A stretch of 64,000 nucleotides of DNA from Coleophoma eucalyptorum (taxonomy: Eukaryota; Ascomycota; Leotiomycetes; Helotiales; Dermateaceae), in contig JALRME010000017.1 in the NCBI GenBank assembly GCA_026120035.1, positions 682,001 through 746,000 on the forward strand. The letters run 5' to 3'. Within the stretch, counting starts at the first letter, position 1. Every line of letters begins with the position of its first letter. The translations under genes and the position numbers were made by a program. Of the stretch, positions 24,005-35,548 are shown piece after piece. The notes beneath the pieces are model-generated. The model did not search any database and had not been told where the DNA came from. It worked only from the letters and a program-made list of their open reading frames with translations.

Positions 24005-25920
24005 ATGGGACTTTTTGACAAGGTCGTGAAGTGCCTTGAGGTGAAGCCCAAGGGTGAAGCCTACTCCGCGCACCCGCCAACTGTAAGTAGCTCGAATCTT
24101 GGAAGCCTGCATTTTCTGACCAAACATTCAAGCGATGGGGAAATCGAGACATCTATCCGATTATTGCTGCCGAAAGAACCTACCAATGGTACGACTTCTT
24201 CGCATACTGGTTTACTGCCGGAATCGCGCTTTCCGGATGGACGTTAGGGAGCAGTTTAGTTGCTATAGGCCTTACAGCTGGGCAAGCTCTTGGAGCCGTT
24301 CTTCTGGGGGCCTCATTTGCCTCACTGAATGCTTTTCTCTGTGGTGAGATGGGTCGCCAACACTACATCGGGTATTTATCAGACCGAAGCTCGTAGATTA
24401 TGGAACAGTTCTGATCGATTGAACAGTTACACTATGATGGGGCGTGCAACTTGGGGCCTCTATGGATCATATCTATGCATATTTCTCAGTGTTGTACAGT
24501 CATTAATCTACGTACGTCCTCTATCCATTTCACCTTCGACGCCAGCTAATTGACTAGTTCGGTATCCAATCCTACTATGGAGGCCAAGCTACAGTTCTTT
24601 TGCTGAACGCCATCTTCCCATCCTTTTTAAGAATGAAGAATACTCTACCTGCTAGTGCTGGGATTACCACCCCAGACTTGCTTGGTTTCCTTGTCTTCAT
24701 GGCTATCTTCGCGCCAATTGTGGCAGTTCCTCCTCATAAGCTGGGAAGACTCCTTCTTCCAGTCTTTGCATGTACTTGTGTTACATTCGCAGGTGTACTC
24801 GGGTGGGCATTACATGCAAACGGTGGACCTGGAAATCTTGTTTCGCCTGCTATTGCCATCACACCGCTGGCGGGCCGGTACGCTTTCGTACAAGGAATCT
24901 CGCAAGTTGCAGGAGCTTACACTGGAGGCTCGGTGCGCTTGAGTGACTGGACACGCTTCACTGCGACACCACAAGCACCCAGAATTGGTATGGTCATCGC
25001 ACAACCTCTCAGCTTGACTATTGGCGCATTAGTAGGGGTATTGGTGACTTCTGCAACGTATGAGTTGTATGGGTTAGTAGCTTACACATTGCCTCTGTTT
25101 TACAAAAAGCTAATTCTGTGTAGAATACTTGAATGGAACCCGTTGCTCATGCTTCAGCACGTTCAGTCCATTCAATATACGCCTGCGTGTCGCGCAGGCA
25201 CATTCTTCGCCGGTCTTGGCTTCCTTGGTAGCCAGCTCTTCATCAATCTGACGCAGAATTGTGTTTCCACCGGTATGGATCTTGCGGGCAGCTTGCCGAG
25301 ATTCATTACTCTGCGTCGCGGAGGTTTCATTGTGTGCATTGTCGGAGTGGTTATTCAGCCCTGGAGGTTCCTCGGCACTGCAGCCACCTTCCTCTCTGTT
25401 ATTGGCACATTTGCTGTCTTCATTGCACCGATGACAGCGATATTGGTGACCGATTACTGGTTAGTTCGGCGGCGCAAGATCAAGATTCCAGATCTGTACA
25501 CCGCGGATGGAATTTTCTGGTATAATTATGGACTCAACTGGAAAGCTTTTCTCGTCTTCTTCTGCTGTATTGCACCTTCGTTCCGTAAGTCACTCCTTCA
25601 CCTGTTACTATGCTCGTAAAATCACTAACTTTTGATTAGCCGGCTTGATCAACTCTGTCAATGGCATGCACATTTCCACTGGACTCCACCACTTTTTCTC
25701 GTGTACTTACTTCTTTGGCTATGCAAGCGCTGTCTTGCTTTTCTGGGGGATAAGCACACTCATACCGCCACCTGGGAATAGAATCATGGAGAAAATGGAC
25801 GATGATCTTATCGAGGGTGTTGGCCCGACTGATCTTGAAGTTGCGAGCATCAACCGTAGCCAGCTCGACGGTGTGGAAAAAACTGCTGCAACCCCCGAGG
25901 TCAAGTCTGTTACGACATAG
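24005..25920 (+). CDS. NCS1-family nucleobase/allantoin-type permease
   Basis: The CDS is join(24005..24082, 24133..24371, 24427..24511, 24558..25072, 25124..25584, 25640..25920), 552 aa. Phases agree at all junctions. The 51-base intron 25073-25122 is also open in frame, so retention would add 17 residues. Diagnostic stretches are NRDIYPIIAAERTYQWYDFF, CGEMGRQHYIGY, GRATWGLYGSYL, FGIQSYYGGQATVLLLNAIF, GSVRLSDWTRF, CRAGTFFAGLGFLGSQLFIN and PMTAILVTDYWLVRRRKIKI. These place it with the fungal Fur/Dal4-type uracil, uridine or allantoin permeases rather than the Fcy group. About twelve membrane segments are expected, in the plasma membrane, with cation symport. The C-terminal tail is acidic and cytosolic. 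Confidence 0.9.
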
Positions 25921-26736
25921 GGGGATAGGTGTAATGATTTTTGTACAATTATGCGGCGAGTAAACTGGCTATGTCATTATGGTATTTGGCAAGTAGCTAT
26001 TTAGAAGCGATAAATCAGATTCTTTTTGCGTTTGCACCTAGTATATTTGTCAATGTAGATGACAGTTCCAATCATGCTTTGTACTTCGTGCATCTCAAAT
26101 TGGATTTTGCTCTACGCCAGTCTATGCCATGCTTTGACTTAATACTCAAAGCATTCTGCACCAACGTAATCTTATTATCAGATGGGTGTGGAGATCTTGC
26201 ATCAGATAATGCTTCTCTCGCGTACATTTAGGGTACCTTCGGCAGCTTGATGAGGAAGGCTGAAATCCCTGTCGCTTACTTAAGCGAGCACATCAGTGAG
26301 TTAGGTTACAACATCTCGAAATCCATCAACAGGACATCAATGACTCTTTTATGTCGATTGACTCAGCTCGTACTTTTGGTTAAAACTATTGAAGTCGTTC
26401 GAATTACTCCGCATTAGACGAGAGAATCTCGCCGACACGTGGATCACCATTTGCGTTGCTCAGGCTGCCTTGTCATAGGCATCCACTCTTGAGATAAGAA
26501 GACCCTTGCATTCGCCAACCAGCCGCGCCTCCATGATTTCCCTGTGGATAAAACAAGCATCCGCTATCCTCTTGGCCAGACTTCTGAAATACGGAGATAT
26601 GACTGTTGCAGCCCCCACTGTAGCGGCAATCTCAGCCAGAGTGTTGATAAGACCAATTATATGGAACTATGTATGGCCATCACACCACGTCTATCTCGAT
26701 TTAATACATGCACGGTGTCTATGACGAGCGCTGAAA
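25921..26736. other. Intergenic; 3' flank of permease and upstream region of the Zn2Cys6 gene
   Basis: No motif-bearing ORF was seen. Short open frames near 25941-26231 and 26506-26736 look random. Confidence 0.4.
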
Positions 26737-29258
26737 ATGGCACAAGTACCAAGTGTATCGAACCATACTGCTACTGCCTATGTCCAGAATCATACGGGGG
26801 AAGAGGCACAGCATCCTCGCCCAGCCAAGCGCACGAGGGTGGCACTTGCTTGCCAGAGATGCAAGTCACGTAAACAGAAGGTAACTTTAAATCCCAGGAA
26901 GAGCAGTATACCTCCTTGGTTCTAACCCTCCCTCAAACAGTGCAATGGGGCCCACCCGAGTTGTTTGAAGTGCCGAGATCTTGGGGTTGTTTGTGAATAC
27001 GTATATCCGTCAAGGCCTATGCCATTTGGAAAGAACCACTACCTCAGAGCCCTCGAAGAGCGAGTTGCCGAGCTAGAGAGCTACTTAACTAAAGAAGGTA
27101 GAGAGGAAGTAGGCACAGATCACTGGCAGTTTGTACCTCGGTCGAATGTGTCTGATGATGTATTCTCTACATCTGCACCGGTTGGATCCCGAAGGAAGCA
27201 GAGCACAACCGCTGCTTCTCAACCTGAGTCAGGCTCCAGCTCCGAAGAGCAAGAAGAGATTGAAACTGGTGAAGTTAATGCCATGATTGGTGTGCTCCGA
27301 GATCTATCACTAGATGCCAACGGTGGTTATATGGGTGCTACAGCACATATCACCATAGGACGTCTTGTTGGCTCAATTGTGAAGGGGAAGAATTCCGTAC
27401 GTGCATCTTCCGACATCAGCAGCGTGAAAGAACATTTGAGCCCGAGCACAATGACGGACGATGAGGCTTCTGAGTATTATGATTCTGCATTTGCTCGGAT
27501 CCCCACATATACGGCAGACCAAATGCTCATGGGATATATGGATCACATATCTACTGGGTTTCCCATCGTCCACTCACAGAAGATCAGAAATATTCACTCA
27601 CGGCGAGCTATTCTCGATGATGTCTATGAAACTTGTATCCTTCATCTCGTTTATGCTATCGGGGGCCGCATATTGGAGCTCATAGGAGAAATGGGTTGTT
27701 TTTATCCTGAGCGCCACCACGCTGCTGCGTTGAAGCTTTTGGATGAGATCCTACAGTTCCACGATTCTAGATCGGTACAAGCTTTGATGCTACTGGCTAT
27801 TTACTGCCTTCGGGCACCGCAAGGACCGGGAGCGTGGACATATGTAGGACTTGCGATGCGCATTGCTGTCGACCTAGCTCTCCATCGACGAACATCAGCA
27901 ATGAGACATGTGAGTCTAGATAATGAGCTTCGAAAACGACTGTTCTGGTCATGTTACAACCTTGACCGCCAAGTATCCATCCCACTTGGAAGACCATTCG
28001 CTCTTTCCAACCGAGATATTGACGTTCCATTCCCACTGGATATTGATGAAGCAACTGAAGAAATTTCCGCTCTTGAACAAGCATCCGAAAACCACTCGAC
28101 TAAGGCCTGCACGACAAGCACAAGTCTGTCGCTGTTCATTCATGTCATAAAACTCAGAATGATAGAGTCCAGTATACAACAGACGATTTATCGTGTTGAC
28201 AGCGCTGAGGAGACTTCAGATGACGAAATTGATATGTTCTTCGCACAACTCTCCGAATGGAAGTTAACGATCCCAATCGATGTCCAGACCAGATATCAGA
28301 GTGGCATGGGCCTTGACGCATACGAGAACTATGTAAGTTGAGTCTAATACCATTACATTTGTATGCTACTAACATATCTTTTCCAAAACAGATGGTGCAC
28401 TATTATAAATGTCTGCGTCTTCTGTTGTATCCGCAAGTGACTCGACCTCAAGTAAACCCTCGTTATCTCAAGGAATGCGCTGAAGCCTGTGGTGGTATTT
28501 GTCGAACTTATAAGAGCCTCCATCAAGAAACATCAGTAGGGTACTCGTTGATGGCTTTGCAATCCGTGTTCATGGCGGGTATAGTCAATTCATCCCACCC
28601 AGCCTATCACTCCTGCTGACTTTCTCCAGGCCTTACGCTTATCTACTGCACTTGGGTTGACCCAGCTCTGATCTTTAGTAGTACAACAAGTAATGATATC
28701 AACGCTTGTTCTATTGTTTTATTTGTCATGTAAGTGTCATTCTTAGAACGCAATTCATTTGAGGCAGGACTAATCACATGTTATCATAGCACCGAACGCT
28801 GGCGTGGCGCTAGAAAATATCGCAATGCGTTCGAAGTCATCAAACAAAACGTAATTGATCTCATCGCGCAAGGGAAGCATTATGGCTCGCGCCGCCCTAT
28901 CGTTCAGTTCAAGACTGGGCTGAAATCCACGCTGCATAGTATGCAAGGCGACGAGGACCAGCAGAACGAATGTTCCCGCATTCTTACTGACATAGCTGGC
29001 GAACGCATCGATCTGGTGCCAGAGGCCCTGCTACCATTTGATAACTTAGGTAATGAGTCTGGGTCTGGGGTGTGGAAGCACAGATCAGGACATGGGCAAG
29101 AATCACCGCCCACAGAATATATTTCCCCGTACCAGCAGATGGGCGAGCGTGAGTATATGGCAGCAAGGATGGCGGCGGATGCGCAATTCCAGACAAACAA
29201 TTTTTTCACATATGACTTTAGCATGGGGGATTTGTCGAAGTCCTCGGGATGGCGTTGA
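26737..29258 (+). CDS. Zn2Cys6 (Gal4-type) transcription factor with fungal_trans domain
   Basis: The CDS is join(26737..26880, 26941..28332, 28392..28578, 28630..28729, 28790..29258), 763 aa, with consistent phases. The zinc cluster spans residues 39-66 with Cys at 39, 42, 49, 56, 59 and 66 (CX2CX6CX6CX2CX6C); intron 1 splits it just before the third Cys. A short coiled coil (YLRALEERVAELESYL) follows, as in dimeric Gal4-type factors. The middle-homology fungal_trans region runs roughly 205-450. Typical stretches are ARIPTYTADQMLMGYMDHI, AWTYVGLAMRIAVDLALHR and RKRLFWSCYNLDRQVS. The nuclear protein probably binds CGG-containing half-sites (family knowledge). It lies between the NCS1 permease and the Gfo/Idh/MocA enzyme, all on the plus strand, so it may be the local pathway regulator. 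Confidence 0.9.
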
Positions 29259-29815
29259 TTTAGTGTTCTGTTATGACTGAGATACTGGGTCAGGATCATA
29301 GAATATATTGGGATAAGCGGGAGAAAAAGCGGCCGCTTGCTTTGGCTTTCATTGGCATTATTTACAATCCGATCAGTGCGTATTATCAGAAATGAATATA
29401 ACCTATACTAGATATAGTCTTTCAATACTCGCCGTCCCTCTGCAAATCATCGCCGAGAAGGGAGCCGAAGTAGCGACAATAAGCGATTGATAGGGAGAAC
29501 AAATTGGAGAGCCGATTTTAGCGAGAGGCGTTGATTCCGCGAATAGCTTACTATAATAAACCCACTTACCTTCATGCCCAGCAAAGATGGGGGTTGCCTG
29601 CCTGCCGGCAAATCTTCCAGGCTATTCCGAGATTGACGACCACCAACTTTCGCTCGGCGGGAAGGTCGATGTGAGAGCCGTTTTTGTGCTACAGCTGCAT
29701 GAGGCTTCACGACAGTACAAGAAGCTCAAGCAACTTCGATTGATTGAGTCCCTTGCAGTATATACCATCTTCAATCTGGAAACCTTTCGTTTTTTGATTA
29801 TACCACAAGATCCGT
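29259..29815. other. Intergenic; upstream region of the oxidoreductase
   Basis: This is the 3' flank of the transcription factor and the promoter region of the next gene. No other feature is supported. Confidence 0.4.
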
Positions 29816-31240
29816 ATGATGGCAGCTTCCGTCTCTAATGTGGCGCAGACTGCGAAACCTGGTGTCCATACCACACGATGGGGCATATTAGGTACAGTCT
29901 GATGCCATAGTGAATATCCAAGTCCAACCAAGCTGATATGATTTGTTCAAAGCAACCGGCTGGATGGCAGGGGGTGAGTTCATTTCAGTGAAATAGCATC
30001 AAGTACGTAATAGCTGACTTCGTTCAGTATTTGTGAAAGACCTACTAGGAGACCCTCTAGTTCGCAATGTCACTGATGTCCGCCATGAAGTTGTTGCTAT
30101 CGCTTCTTCATCGTCCATTGACCGTGCTACAAAGTTTATTGCGGACCATGGGGTGCCCAAGACAGCCAAGGCGTATGGCTCATACGAAGAGCTCGTTAAT
30201 GGTACTACCCATTACAATTTATTCCTATATATTAATTAGAACACAAGCTAACAACGCTTAAAGACCCAAACGTAGACATTGTATATGTCGCAACTCCTCA
30301 TTCACATCACTATCAGAACGCAATGCTAGCTCTGAAAGCCGGCAAACCAGTCCTCGTAGAAAAAGCCTTCACCACCAATGCCAAGCAAGCTAAAGCCCTG
30401 ATGGAAACTGCTAAAGAAAAGAATCTCTTCCTGATGGAAGCCATATGGACGCGGTACATCCCGATTTCCAAAATGGTCCAAGATTTAGTCACCGATGGCA
30501 CTATCGGCGAAGTACAGCGCGTGTTCGCCGACATGAGTTTTGGTGAAGACGTCGAGAAGCGCTGGGGCACCAAGAAACGCGAAGTGAATCTCGATTTGGC
30601 CGGCGGCGCATTACTTGATCTGGGAATCTATGCTCTCACCTGGGTCTTCCAAATCCTTTACCACTTGCAGCCCGAGCCAAGGCAAGCCCCCTCGGTTCTG
30701 TCAACAGTGACGAAGTATGAATTGACCGGCGCCGACGAGCAAACTTCGGTGCTACTGACATTCCCAACCTGCCCAGCCTCGGAAGGCTCCACGCGCCGGA
30801 ATCCCACCCACGGCATTGCGACATGTGGCATGCGCGCGGGCTCTGATCCGGATGGAAAGGGCAGTTCTGGTGCTCCTATCAAAATCCAAGGCACGAAAGG
30901 AGAGATCCAGGTCTTTGGCCCAACCTTCCGGCCGACACACTTCCGTTTGATTCCGAAGCTTGAGACTACCAGCGGCGAGCCAGTGGGCCGTCTAACGGAA
31001 GTGAAGGATGTGGAGATAGTGATTCCGGGGCCGGGGTTGGAGAAAGGAGGGCATGGAATGTTCTGGGAGGCGGATGAGGCAGCGCGCTGTTTGCGAGACG
31101 GGAGGTTACAGAGTGAGGCGATGGATTGGGAAGAGATTTTGGTAGTTATGGAGACCATGGATAAGGTCCGAGAGCAGAATGGGATTGTTTATCCGCATGC
31201 TATTGAAACCACTGAGTTTCCTGTGCATTTGCCAAGTTAG
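29816..31240 (+). CDS. Gfo/Idh/MocA-family NAD(P)-dependent oxidoreductase (dihydrodiol/xylose dehydrogenase-like)
   Basis: The CDS is join(29816..29891, 29953..29973, 30028..30201, 30264..31240), 415 aa, including a 21-base microexon encoding the end of the dinucleotide loop. The phases fit exactly and produce WGILATGWMAGVFVKDLL, the family's N-terminal Rossmann motif. Next come HEVVAIASSSSIDRATKFI, DIVYVATPHSHHYQNAMLAL and the catalytic-lysine signature AGKPVLVEKAFTTN, then GGALLDLGIYALTWV. These match fungal D-xylose 1-dehydrogenase / trans-1,2-dihydrobenzene-diol dehydrogenase relatives, which act in the cytosol. The substrate cannot be assigned. An insertion near residues 265-300 (GSTRRNPTHGIATCGMRAGS) is longer than I would expect. 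Two adjacent ATGs start the frame (29816 and 29819). Confidence 0.88.
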
Positions 31241-31648
31241 AAAAATCACTAGAAATATTGTCAGGATAAAATATTCTAGCTCTTATTGGACTATACTGCA
31301 GTATCATGCTCAAGAGAAAAAAAAAACATTAAGTTTCCGCAAAATGAAAAATATGATCAATTCCAAATTGATGTCCCGTAGCACTAATTTTGTAGAAGTA
31401 GAAAATCTGTAAAAAGAAAGGGCCGTAAGAATTACTAAGTTGGTAATTTTTTGCTTGTTTGCTTGTTTGGTGTAATCACTATCAGTCTCGCTAGAACTTC
31501 CATCTACCTAGAGTTTATTTAAGGGCAAAGTCTCCCCAGGATTCAAATCCAAGGTTCGTATTACTTTGTTTTATTTTCCCCTAACAGCAGGAAACTTTTA
31601 ATTAGCTACAGTCCTCTGCAACCACAAACTCTCGTTCTGAAGTTCTCT
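31241..31648. other. Intergenic between convergent genes
   Basis: This is AT-rich 3' flanking sequence for the oxidoreductase (+) and the bZIP gene (-). Nothing else was seen. Confidence 0.4.
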
Positions 31649-33130
31649 CTACTCCCCATCAAGTAGCATACGCCACTTCTGTCGAAACCATGGCGCTGCT
31701 TCCCAGCTCCGCATGTCCCATGGCTGGCCTTGTCCCTCACCAAGCCGTGTAGAGCTAGGACTACAGTTTATACTACTCCAAAGACCAAGTCCATTCATGT
31801 AAACTATATCAGTCTTCAGATCCCATAAATCAAACAGCTGCGGCTTAGTTGCTGCTAAGGTGATGGCACGTTCCCGGAAGGATGGCAAGGGGATCAGGTC
31901 CATAAAAGTCGGATGCCGATAAAGTAACTGAGACAGTGTAGGTCTCAGATGGATCGGGGTCGATGGCTTCGTGACCGCAGCGAGAAGCTTCTTTGGGTCA
32001 TCGGCGGGTGTGACGGGCCGGTAGTAAGGCGAGGAGGTGATTCCTTGTAACATCACGGCATCCTCGCTCTCGATAATAAAGCCCATACTCCGAGCATTAT
32101 GAATGCACGCCAGAACAAAGTTGCTTTGGGAAAATTGGAAATAATTCATCCATGGACTAGAGACGCGGGGTCTTGTTCCGATGTTCTGTGGTGTAGATAT
32201 GGGCTGACGACCGTGACGTAATCCATCCGGTCTGGGGGCATTAAGTCTGACAAGATCAAGGCCTCGATTTTCGATTCTTTCATCGTCGACAGTGTTTTGG
32301 TGAATATGATGATGATCAGAACAAGGTTCTGTGACAATATCAGATGGTGACGTGGATGACGGAAGAAACACGCCTTGGGTCGAAGGCCAGTCGCCGGTTG
32401 CAAGGTTTGATTCTGCTGGAACTGAAAACCCCGCTGGACTTAGAGATATTATTTCCCCGTTCGTGATATCAACGATTTCCTTTGTCGTAGAAAGGGTAGG
32501 GGCTAAGTCTTCGAAAAATCCGAAATATATGGATTCGGAATTCGAAGGAATGTTTGTCAAATTCAAATCAGCGGTCGAGGACGGCAGACTGGAAGTTGAT
32601 GATGAATCCGCCAATACCTCAGTAGTACTCTCAGAGTTACTGGTAGGTTGGTTTCCATCCTGTATTAAACAGCTTGAGTCAAGTAACGGGGGTAGTAATT
32701 CAGTTTGAAGAATAGCAACATATTCTTGAGAGGGGATGGTTCTTCCTTGCCCTTGAACCTGGTCGAATTCAACAATTGGCGTCGCTACTGTATTCTGTAG
32801 TGAGCCTGTTTGCTCACTTGTCGTTGCTACATCTTTTAGAGTATGATATGCTGGCCGGGGCCGCAGCTCTAGTTTCTGGACAGACAAACTTCGGTATCGC
32901 TGTGGCAAGCCCTGACGACGTTGTGCTCTCTGCTTTTGGCCTAGTCTCCGATTTAAATGATGAGCCAATGCCTATAACATCCTGCACCTACGATATGTTC
33001 TTTGGTTCAGACGGTTCTGCTCACGGCGAGCTTCTGTTAGGACACGCTTCCGGGATCTGTTCCGACATCCCGGATCAGCAGCTGTTGTCGCCCAAATACG
33101 AGGATTTACGTCGGCGGCACTAGTTGCCAT
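31649..33130 (-). CDS. bZIP transcription factor with C-terminal DUF3425 domain
   Basis: The CDS is complement(31649..32940, 32992..33130), 476 aa; the single 51-base intron interrupts the basic region. Splicing reconstitutes REQNRLNQRTYRQKQRAQRR, a clear fungal bZIP basic segment (N..xQRxYRxKQ pattern) near residues 30-52. The Leu heptads after it are weak. A long Ser/Thr-rich linker follows. From about residue 325 comes a DUF3425-like domain (FSQSNFVLACIHNARSMGF ... SPYYRPVT ... LRPTLSQLLYRHPTFMDLIP), ending in the typical WDLKTDIVYMNGLGLW and SWEAAPWFRQKW. Such proteins are nuclear regulators, several linked to secondary-metabolite clusters or stress. The gene is divergent from the NmrA-like gene. 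Confidence 0.88.
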
Positions 33131-33700
33131 CGTTTAATTACTACCATATACCAATTTACGGAAGATGGTAAATCATGGAAAACAACTGGCTGGTATTGGT
33201 AGCAAGTCTGACGCGGTCGTGTTGTCGCAGGATGGATTACTCTTTGGTTCCGGCATTTAGAGCGTCTATATCCGAAGTAATCGAGTCAGGTCCTGCACCT
33301 TCATCCGCATACAGCAGGGTTGCGTAGGTTCCTCGAGCACTCGGGGGACGTGCATGATGGTAACAGTGGCTTATCCACAACTGATGGATCTCCAGTTGGG
33401 GCTTACTAATATACCCACCTATGTCCAGGGTCTGGGACTGGATAATCCATCTTCACGGGACCCTCCAACTATCCACCCAGACGACGAGAACACTTTCAAC
33501 GATTGTATCTTGCAAAAGCAGAAGGTAAGCCAGAAATTCCATCAGTCTACCAGTCCAGCAGTGTAAACATAGACCACGTCTTAGTGAAAAGAAAATATAT
33601 AAAGGTGCTGCGATGACTAGTCTAAAAGTCTCTCTCTCATCATCTTCGAACCCAGAGTTTAAGTCTTCTTGTTCCCTACCAATTCTCCCATTCGCATATC
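33131..33700. promoter_or_regulatory. Divergent upstream region, bZIP / NmrA-like gene
   Basis: These 570 bases hold both promoters. No specific sites are claimed. Confidence 0.4.
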
Positions 33701-34711
33701 ATGGCTGCATCAAATCAAAAGACTCTTGTTGTTATTGGTGCCACTGGAACCCAAGGTGGCTCAGTAGCACGCACATTCCTCAGCCTTCCCCATTGGAAAG
33801 TTCGCGCTGTAACCCGCAGTCCTGCCTCTCCAGCCGCGCAGACTTTAGCAGCGAGCGGTGCTGAAATTGTCCAGGCGGACCTTTCGGATATCGGCTCTTT
33901 GTCCACAGCATTTGAAGATGCGAACGCCATCTTTTTGAACACCGACTTCTGGGAGACCTTCAAGCCCCTCATAGCCAAAATGATGGCGAATGCGGGTAAG
34001 CTCGAAGAGGGACAGCAGGACCCTAGCGAGATTGCAATGCAGATAGAACTATCTTATGGAAAGAATGCCGTCCAAGCAGCAGCTAAGGTGCCGACTCTAG
34101 AACGCCTTATCTACTCTGCATTCCCGTCCATGAGCAAGATAAGCGGCGGAAAGTATCACGCTGGGCACTGGGAAGCCAAAGCTGCGGTTTCTGAATACAT
34201 TGAGACTGCATTCCCAGATTTAGCCAAGAAAACATCTTATATCTACCTCGGCGCCTACAATACAAACGCGTTACTTGGACCGACAAGGGATCCGTCGGAC
34301 GGCAAGTACAAATACTTCACGCCACTGGCTAAGACGTCAAGGATACCAATTATTGACCCGACCAAAAGTACAGGCCCCTTCGTGAGAGCTCTGGTTGAGG
34401 ATGAGGAACCTGGCATGAAGCTTTTAGCGTACGACACTGACAGTTACCTCACCATACAAGAGGTTTGTGATGTCTGGTCAAGGGCAAGTGGCAAAGAGGC
34501 CAGTATAGTGAATGTGACGGTCCAGTTTCTGCATGAAAGCTTTGGCGTGCCCATGGAAGTGCTGGAGGGTCTACCAGCGCTGAACGAATATGGCTACACG
34601 GGGTCTTTAAAGGTGACGAAACCCGATGACCTAAAGACCAACGTGCAAAGCAAACCGTATGAGGAGTGGATGAAGAGTAGAGACTGGAATACCATCCTAA
34701 ATATTGAGTAG
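33701..34711 (+). CDS. NmrA-like NAD(P)-binding family protein
   Basis: This is a single exon of 336 aa. It opens with a Rossmann strand and the glycine motif GATGTQGG (residues 13-20), preceded by TLVVI, as in NmrA/HSCARG-type atypical SDRs. The second strand VRAVTRSP carries the Arg typical of NADP(H) preference. IYSAFPSMSKISGGKYHAGH lacks the normal SDR YxxxK catalytic pair, as in NmrA sensors. The C-terminal half (IFLNTDFWETF, VRALVEDEEPGMK, EEWMKSRDW) fits the family. Members are redox-sensing regulators or isoflavone-reductase-like enzymes; the role here is undetermined. A decayed copy of this gene's 3' end lies about 4.5 kb downstream (39173-39400). Confidence 0.88.
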   Translation: MAASNQKTLVVIGATGTQGGSVARTFLSLPHWKVRAVTRSPASPAAQTLAASGAEIVQADLSDIGSLSTAFEDANAIFLNTDFWETFKPLIAKMMANAGKLEEGQQDPSEIAMQIELSYGKNAVQAAAKVPTLERLIYSAFPSMSKISGGKYHAGHWEAKAAVSEYIETAFPDLAKKTSYIYLGAYNTNALLGPTRDPSDGKYKYFTPLAKTSRIPIIDPTKSTGPFVRALVEDEEPGMKLLAYDTDSYLTIQEVCDVWSRASGKEASIVNVTVQFLHESFGVPMEVLEGLPALNEYGYTGSLKVTKPDDLKTNVQSKPYEEWMKSRDWNTILNIE

Positions 34712-35548
34712 TATCTGGAGGCAGCGGATGGTCTTACATACGGAACACGTCAGGAGAGATTCTCCTCAATATAGAACAATACATAAATTTATACACATCC
34801 ACCTGCAAATAAAACTCTACATCCGACTTAGTCAAGTCATCCACAGAGTAAGGTATAGCAAGATATCCTTAAAACAATTAACAATGACACAATCTCGATA
34901 CAGTTGGATACGATTGCCGCTACTAATCCATCACCTGAACCATGTAGTATATCTTGAAGATTTATTCGGGGATCCAGCCATTTTCCAGTGACAGCATTTG
35001 ATGGCCTGGACATCAGGCACTAGGCAGAAACGAGGCATCAAAATCCGCCTTGCTTTATTAAGTTAGCCCACCCGTTCCCGTGAGGAGCTGACTTTATCAC
35101 GTGCATATGTCAGATATGTTGACGATCTTCTCGCCTTCGCCTCGTCAGTTCACGTCGTCCCTTCACATCTCTCCTAGCCTTGTGGAAGCACCACTTTTCT
35201 CGTGCTGAAATGTTTTCAACATGAAGATTCCCCTGCTACTAGTGCATCTGATACCATTAAGCCGTATTCGTACGGCGCAACAACTCTCCTACATCTGAAC
35301 TACCGACCGAGAAAACTCCGCGCGCACTGCACAACTTCCTCCTCAATTGATGACAGAATCTGGCCCCTTAGCCTGGACTGGGTGAGTCCTGTATTTCTGT
35401 AGCACCTTCAGCTATGTAATTATTTTGTAATAGATATGTAACTCGCTTTGTTTCCTACCCATCCACTATGAAATCTCACTCTACTCATAATCTATTGCTA
35501 ATATATGCTGTCCAAGGCTAGGAATATGATAGCATCACACCTTATATA
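34712..35548. other. Intergenic; 3' flank of NmrA-like gene and upstream region of the RelA-NLR gene
   Basis: The first ~220 bases share patches of sequence with 39213-39400 (see the NmrA relic). Nothing else is recognisable. Confidence 0.45.

Noticed and set aside
25073..25123. Treating this in-frame 51-base segment of the NCS1 permease as coding
   Set aside because: It has GT..AG ends and a branch-like GCTAAT, and removing it restores the usual family spacing, so an intron is preferred.
29587..29838. 83-codon plus-strand frame before the Gfo/Idh/MocA gene
   Set aside because: It overlaps the true first exon in another frame and lies in the promoter; no motif.
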